18,822 nucleotides of DNA. Source: Deltaproteobacteria bacterium (lineage in GTDB: Bacteria > Desulfobacterota > Syntrophia > Syntrophales > UBA5619). Made by a program: the position numbers and the translations under genes. Location of the stretch: positions 1-18,822 of the forward strand of contig JAMDBG010000067.1 in assembly GCA_023487865.1 (NCBI GenBank), given 5' to 3'. The notes under the pieces are model-generated. The model worked only from the letters and a program-made list of their open reading frames with translations, made no database searches and was not told the origin of the DNA. This document shows, one piece after another, positions 15,138-18,822 of the stretch (the first letter of the stretch is position 1; each line of letters opens with the position of its first letter).

Positions 15138-16337
15138 ATGGCCGGTGCGGAACTGATCGGAAAAGAAGAGATCAAAGAGGTGATGGATGTCCTCAGGACG
15201 GGCGTTTTCGCCCGCTACGCCTTCGACAAGGAGCGGCAGGGGATCTGGAAGGTCCGGGATTTCGAGAAGGCCTTCGCCGGGTACTGCGGGACGAACTATG
15301 CCCTGGGGGTGACCTCCGGGTCGGCGGCCCTCAAGATCGCGCTGACGGCCCTCGATGTGGGGCCCGGCGACGAGGTGATCTGTCCGGCCTTTACGTTCAT
15401 GGCCACCTACGAGGCGGTCCTCGAGGTCGGCGGGATCCCCGTCATGGCGGATATCGACGACACCCTGAACCTCGACCCGGACGACATCCCGAACAAGGTG
15501 ACGCCGCGGACCAAGGCGGTGATCCCCGTCCACATGTGCGGGGCGCCGGCCAGGATCGATAAGATCATGAAGGTGGCGAAAAAGCACAAGCTCCTCGTCC
15601 TGGAGGACAACGCCCAGGGTCTGGGGGCGAGCTTCAAGGGAAAGAAACTGGGGTCCTTCGGCCACATGGGGACCTTCAGTTTCGACCATTACAAGACGAT
15701 CACCACCGGCGAGGGCGGCATGGTGGTCACCAACGATCTTAATCTCTACCACCGCGCCGAATGGTATCACGACCACGGTCATGACCACCTCTCCCCCGTC
15801 AGCCGGGCGCTCGACGGCAGGACGATCCTCGGCTTCAACTACCGGATGAACGAGCTGCAGGGCGCCATCGGTCTGGCGCAGCTCAGGAAACTGGACCGGG
15901 TCATCGCGGCCCAGCGGAAGAACCAGGCGGCGATCATGGAGATGCTGGCCCCGATACGCGGGCTGAAATTCCGGGCAGTGCCCGATCCCGAGGGGGATTC
16001 GGCGACCTTCCTGGGATTCAACCTTCCCAGGGAAGCCCAGACGAAGGCGTTCCAGAAGGCGCTCAAGGCCGAAGGGATCGATACGGTCCGCTTCAAGGAC
16101 AATTTCTGGCACTACGTCCCCAACTGGGAGCACTTCCTGGCGAAGTCCACGGCGAACTCGAAGAAGCAGCCCTTCTCCGATCGGCGCAACCGGAAGGTGA
16201 CTTACAGCCGGAAGGCGATCCCCCGGGCGGAGGATCTTCTCGGCAGGACCCTCATCATGGGGATCAGCGTCAGGATGCCGGCGGCAAAGCTCAAGGCGCT
16301 CCGGAAGGGGATCGAGAAGGCGGCCAAGGCGCTGTAG
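15138..16337 (+). CDS. kdnA: 8-amino-3,8-dideoxy-manno-octulosonate (Kdo8N) aminotransferase KdnA
   Basis: This 399-aa PLP enzyme of the DegT/DnrJ/EryC1 fold (type I) would aminate the C8 aldehyde of oxidised Kdo, using glutamate as usual donor, to give Kdo8N. TSGSAALKIAL (59-69) binds the cofactor phosphate, LEDNAQGLGA (155-164) has the Asp contacting the pyridine nitrogen, and the Schiff-base lysine is K186 in FDHYKTITTGEGG. Features matching Shewanella KdnA as I remember it are the N-terminal ELIGKEEIKEVMDVLRTG with RYAFDKER, the WYHDHGHDHLSP segment, and IPDPEGDS-like VPDPEGDS. GGGAGG lies nine bases before the ATG. It is flanked on both sides by copies of the 120-bp palindrome and lies between kdnB and hldD-kdsB. 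Confidence 0.88.
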   Translation: MAGAELIGKEEIKEVMDVLRTGVFARYAFDKERQGIWKVRDFEKAFAGYCGTNYALGVTSGSAALKIALTALDVGPGDEVICPAFTFMATYEAVLEVGGIPVMADIDDTLNLDPDDIPNKVTPRTKAVIPVHMCGAPARIDKIMKVAKKHKLLVLEDNAQGLGASFKGKKLGSFGHMGTFSFDHYKTITTGEGGMVVTNDLNLYHRAEWYHDHGHDHLSPVSRALDGRTILGFNYRMNELQGAIGLAQLRKLDRVIAAQRKNQAAIMEMLAPIRGLKFRAVPDPEGDSATFLGFNLPREAQTKAFQKALKAEGIDTVRFKDNFWHYVPNWEHFLAKSTANSKKQPFSDRRNRKVTYSRKAIPRAEDLLGRTLIMGISVRMPAAKLKALRKGIEKAAKAL

Positions 16338-16373
16338 AGGAAGGCAGGGATCAATCCGCTCCTCCGCGCTCAA

Positions 16374-16493
16374 GATCTTTTTCCGACCCTGCACCTCCTC
16401 GCGGCGCTGCCGGGAAAAAACTCGCGCTTTGCGCTCAGACAGTTTTCCCGGCGGGCGCGCCGCTGCGGGGGCAGGGTGCCCCGGAAAAATATC
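16374..16493. repeat. 120-bp palindromic intergenic element, copy B
   Basis: Same architecture as copy A: outer ends GATCTTTTTCCGACCCTGC and the complement of GCAGGGTGCCCCGGAAAAA. The inner stem is GCCGGGAAAA (16409-16418) with TTTTCCCGGC (16443-16452), and the apical hairpin is GCGC-TTT-GCGC. The inner stem sequence differs from copy A on both arms yet stays fully paired. It fills most of the kdnA-hldD gap. Confidence 0.88.
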
Positions 16494-16543
16494 CATTCGC
16501 GCATCCGGAACAGGCTGATCCGATGTTGCGTAAGTATAGGGTA

Positions 16544-16565
16544 AAATAGGGACAGATACCTATTT
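16544..16565. repeat. REP-like short palindrome
   Basis: AAATAGG, eight bases (GACAGATA), CCTATTT: a perfect 7-bp inverted repeat within GGGTAAAATAGGGACAGAT. From memory, close relatives of the form AAATAGGTGTCTGTCCC are widespread REP units linked to REP-associated tyrosine transposases. No transposase is in this window. It lies 35 bp before hldD and leaves no obvious room for a promoter between them. Confidence 0.5.
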
Positions 16566-16599
16566 CCCGGAAGGATGAATACTTAGGGGAGTCGGAAAG

Positions 16600-17571
16600 A
16601 TGATCGTAGTGACCGGCGGCGCCGGATTCATCGGCAGTGCCTTTGTGGCGAAGTTGAACGCGGAGGGGCAGGACGCCATCGTCATCGTCGATGAGCTGGA
16701 GAGCTCCGGGAAGTGGAAGAACCTCGTCAAGCGGAGGTACACCGACTATATCCACAAGGGCGCCTTTCTCGAGATGGTCGTCAGCAATCGGGTCCCCTTT
16801 CCGGTCGAGGCGATCGTTCACATGGGGGCCTGCTCGTCGACGACGGAGCAGGATGCCGACTACCTCATGGAGAACAATTTTCATTACACCTCCTTTTTGG
16901 CCGACTGGGCGCTGGCGCGCGGGGTCCGGTTCGTCTATGCCAGCTCCGCCGCGACGTACGGCGACGGCGGCCGATCGTTTTCCGATGACGATGAGGTGAC
17001 GCGGGGCCTCCGGCCGATCAACATGTACGGCTATTCCAAGCAGCTCTTCGACCTGCGTGTCCTTCGGGAGGGATTGCAGGACCGGGTGGCGGGGATCAAG
17101 TTCTTCAACGTCTTCGGGCCGAATGAATATCACAAGGGCGATATGACGAGTGTGGTCTTCAAGGCCTTCCACCAGATCCGGGAGACAGGAAAAGTCCGTC
17201 TTTTCAAATCCTACCGGCCGGAATACGGCGACGGGGGGCAGAAACGCGATTTCGTCTACGTCAAGGACTGTGTCGAGGCCCTCTGGTGGCTCCTGAACCA
17301 CCGTGAGGCGAACGGGATTTTCAACCTCGGAACGGGGCAGGCCCGGACATGGAACGACCTCATCCGGGCGGTCTATGCGGCGCTTTCACTGCCGCCGGCC
17401 ATTGACTACATCGAGATGCCCGAGGCGATCCGCGGGCAGTACCAGTATTTCACCGAGGCGCGGATGGACAAGCTCCGGGCCGCCGGCTGCCCGGTTGCAT
17501 TCAGTCCGTTGGAGGACGCGGTCGGGGATTACGTAAAGAATCATCTCCTCACGGCCGATCCTTATCTGTAA
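16600..17571 (+). CDS. hldD: ADP-L-glycero-D-manno-heptose 6-epimerase HldD
   Basis: This 323-aa short-chain dehydrogenase-fold enzyme epimerises ADP-D-glycero-D-manno-heptose at C6, the last step in making the heptose donor for the lipopolysaccharide inner core. The cofactor motif is TGGAGFIGS (5-13). HMGACSSTTEQDADYLMENN is an HldD hallmark. The catalytic pair is Y143 and K147 (YGYSK), with K179 in FNVFGPNEYHKGDMTSV as second base. Length fits the family (310-330). GGGGAGTCGGAAAG precedes the ATG. It is 10 bp from kdsB, so the two form a transcription unit for inner-core sugar precursors. Confidence 0.95.
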   Translation: MIVVTGGAGFIGSAFVAKLNAEGQDAIVIVDELESSGKWKNLVKRRYTDYIHKGAFLEMVVSNRVPFPVEAIVHMGACSSTTEQDADYLMENNFHYTSFLADWALARGVRFVYASSAATYGDGGRSFSDDDEVTRGLRPINMYGYSKQLFDLRVLREGLQDRVAGIKFFNVFGPNEYHKGDMTSVVFKAFHQIRETGKVRLFKSYRPEYGDGGQKRDFVYVKDCVEALWWLLNHREANGIFNLGTGQARTWNDLIRAVYAALSLPPAIDYIEMPEAIRGQYQYFTEARMDKLRAAGCPVAFSPLEDAVGDYVKNHLLTADPYL

Positions 17572-17581
17572 GGATAAATCG

Positions 17582-18343
17582 ATGTCTGTCCAGGTTGTCT
17601 GCATCATCCCGTCGCGCTACGAATCGTCCCGTTTCCCGGGGAAGCCCCTGGCCGACCTCTGCGGGAAACCGATGCTCCGGCACGTCTATGAGCGGGTCCT
17701 CCGGGCAAAGAGTGTCACCTTGGCCGCCGTAGCGACCGACGATGAGCGGATCTTCCGGGCGGTCCAGGCCTTCGGCGGCCGGGCGGTAATGACTTCCCCC
17801 CGCCACCGGTCGGGGACGGACCGGATCGCCGAGGCCGCCGATCAGCTCGCCCTCGCCGAGGCCGCGATCGTCGTCAACATCCAGGGCGATCAGCCCCTCT
17901 TCGAGCCCTCCCAGGTGGATGAAGTGGTCGGTCCGCTTCTGGAAGATGCAACCATCCCCATGTCCACGCTGATCTATAAGATCGTCCGCGCGGAGGAGAT
18001 CACCCACCCGAACGCCGTCAAGGTCGTCTTCGACGACCGGTATTTTGCCCTCTACTTCTCCCGCGCCACGATCCCCTTCGTCCGCGACCGGGACAAACGG
18101 GCCGACTACTACAAGCACCACGGGATCTACGCCTACCGCCGCGCATTTCTCCGCACCTTCCCTTCCCTTCCCGAGGGGGTTCTGGAGCGCCTGGAGGCCC
18201 TCGAACAGCTCCGGGCGCTGGAGCACGGCCACCGGATCAAGGTGGTCATCACGCCGCACGACTCCGTCGAGGTCGATACCCCCGAGGAACTGGAGAGGGT
18301 CCGGCGTCTGATTACCGGCGAAGAAAAACAGATCCCTTCGTAA
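17582..18343 (+). CDS. kdsB: CMP-Kdo / CMP-Kdo8N synthetase KdsB
   Basis: This 253-aa cytoplasmic enzyme activates Kdo or 8-amino-Kdo with CTP for transfer to lipid A precursors. Motifs are IIPSRYESSRFPGKPLADL (nucleotide loop), VATDDERI, SGTDRIAEA, VNIQGDQPLFEP (metal site), HHGIYAYRRAFL and RLEALEQLRALEHGHRIKV. Several differ from canonical E. coli KdsB (SSRFPGKPL for STRLPGKPL, QGDQPL for QGDEPL, YFALYFSRATIPF) and match the Shewanella Kdo8N-specific enzyme as I remember it. Together with kdnA and kdnB this favours Kdo8N as substrate. AAGGAT lies seven to eight bases before the ATG. Confidence 0.92.
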   Translation: MSVQVVCIIPSRYESSRFPGKPLADLCGKPMLRHVYERVLRAKSVTLAAVATDDERIFRAVQAFGGRAVMTSPRHRSGTDRIAEAADQLALAEAAIVVNIQGDQPLFEPSQVDEVVGPLLEDATIPMSTLIYKIVRAEEITHPNAVKVVFDDRYFALYFSRATIPFVRDRDKRADYYKHHGIYAYRRAFLRTFPSLPEGVLERLEALEQLRALEHGHRIKVVITPHDSVEVDTPEELERVRRLITGEEKQIPS

Positions 18344-18456
18344 AAGATCGTTATTACCTCATATTCTCCTTAGATAGTAGATTCCGACTATGAGTATCCT
18401 TCCCTTTTATCCTCATTTTCAGACCGCGCCTTTTGCATTAGTGTGTCATCGTCGGA

Positions 18457-18485
18457 GCCTGCCGGAGCGGGAGAATCCGGCAGGC
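18457..18485. other. Perfect 10-bp stem-loop upstream of small cysteine-rich gene
   Basis: GCCTGCCGGA (18457-18466), a nine-base loop, TCCGGCAGGC (18476-18485). No T-run follows on either strand, so it is not an obvious terminator. It lies 39 bp before the small gene at 18525 and could be a leader structure or operator. The rest of the 181-bp gap after kdsB has no recognised feature. Confidence 0.55.
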
Positions 18486-18524
18486 ATGCGGATGAGAAAA
18501 CGGGTGCGAAGGAAGGATACGGTT

Positions 18525-18764
18525 ATGATCTATTCATTTGCTTGTCCCGCCCCCTGTAATCGGGAGATCAAGGTTGACGCCCACGATACGCTCGATGCCG
18601 TCGAAAAGATCATCCTGGCGGGGGCGATCAGCTGCCGCAACAGCGACAGTCAATGCAGCTGCAGCCAAGCTCAGGTCGACATGTCTCCGATACCCCAAGA
18701 GCAGCTGCGGCATATCGTCAGCCTGTGCCTGCAGGAAGAATGCGAGGCCTCCCTGAGGGGCTGA
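18525..18764 (+). CDS. Small cysteine-rich DUF1059-like protein
   Basis: This 79-aa protein begins MIYSFACPAPCNREIKVDAH. DTLDAVEKIILAGAISCRN follows, then a CSCS pair and a final C near QEEC. The C-x3-C start, the IKVDA segment and the amphipathic helix resemble DUF1059 small proteins, which are of unknown function, perhaps metal binding. I chose the ATG at 18525 because GAAGGATAC precedes it; the frame is open to 18390, but the extension is basic and unlike the family. It is followed after 22 bp by another gene start, so the two may be cotranscribed. The family call is tentative; coding status is fairly sure. Confidence 0.65.
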   Translation: MIYSFACPAPCNREIKVDAHDTLDAVEKIILAGAISCRNSDSQCSCSQAQVDMSPIPQEQLRHIVSLCLQEECEASLRG

Positions 18765-18786
18765 CTTTACATCACGGAGGTGACCT

Positions 18787-18822
18787 ATGCGAACCACACG
18801 CGTCATAATGGTGATCATCGTT
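18787..18822 (+). CDS. Start of a further gene (5' fragment, hydrophobic N-terminus)
   Basis: GGAGGTGA (18776-18783), a near-ideal ribosome site, precedes the ATG at 18787 by three bases. Twelve codons remain in the window: MRTTRVIMVIIV. The basic start and hydrophobic run suggest a signal peptide or membrane anchor. Product cannot be named. Confidence 0.6.
   Translation, partial: MRTTRVIMVIIV

Noticed and set aside
15054..16496. 480-codon open frame on the minus strand antisense to kdnA
   Set aside because: It covers kdnA completely, has low-complexity composition and no recognisable motif; kdnA is supported by catalytic residues.

Overview
The window looks like chromosomal DNA of an anaerobic, respiring Gram-negative bacterium, most likely of the Desulfobacterota (deltaproteobacterial) type. 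The evidence is a Tat-exported molybdoenzyme, a 12-heme membrane-anchored cytochrome, a sigma54-dependent regulator, lipopolysaccharide inner-core genes and moderately high GC. Taxonomy is inference. I saw no tRNA, rRNA, CRISPR array or complete insertion sequence.

Region 1 (1-8004, minus strand) is a respiratory module with its own control genes. In transcription order it runs: a tandem PhnD/AioX-like periplasmic binding protein, a Cache/HAMP histidine kinase and an NtrC-family regulator (these three joined by 4-base ATGA overlaps), then a 330-bp control region, a dodecaheme cytochrome with a NapC-like N-terminus, and the first 560 codons of a molybdopterin oxidoreductase resembling respiratory arsenate reductase ArrA. 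The control region holds a well-formed sigma54 promoter (3277-3292) and two upstream copies of GTGTTACGAAAAAGAA (3332 and 3420), one inside a palindrome. This gives a testable circuit: ligand, binding protein, kinase, regulator, upstream sites, sigma54 promoter, cytochrome plus molybdoenzyme. The set resembles the ArxXSR/ArrTSR/AioXSR arsenic-sensing systems.

Region 2 (8005-11785, plus strand, divergent) is a compact molybdenum-cofactor operon: mobA, mobB, a short ModE-like regulator, moeA and a TauE/SafE (TSUP) membrane protein. Most junctions are ATGA overlaps. It plausibly supplies Mo-bisMGD to the neighbouring oxidoreductase.

Region 3 (11964-13560) has a SAM-dependent methyltransferase and a TrmJ-like tRNA 2'-O-methyltransferase.

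Region 4 (13708-18343) is a lipopolysaccharide inner-core set: kdnB (Fe-alcohol dehydrogenase), kdnA (PLP aminotransferase), hldD (heptose epimerase) and kdsB. Together kdnB, kdnA and kdsB match the Shewanella pathway for 8-amino-Kdo (Kdo8N). The gaps on both sides of kdnA each hold a copy of a 120-bp palindromic element whose inner stem differs in sequence between copies but stays paired. A separate REP-like palindrome lies before hldD.

Region 5 (18344-18822) has a perfect 10-bp hairpin, a small cysteine-rich DUF1059-like protein and the first 12 codons of a further gene with a strong ribosome binding site.
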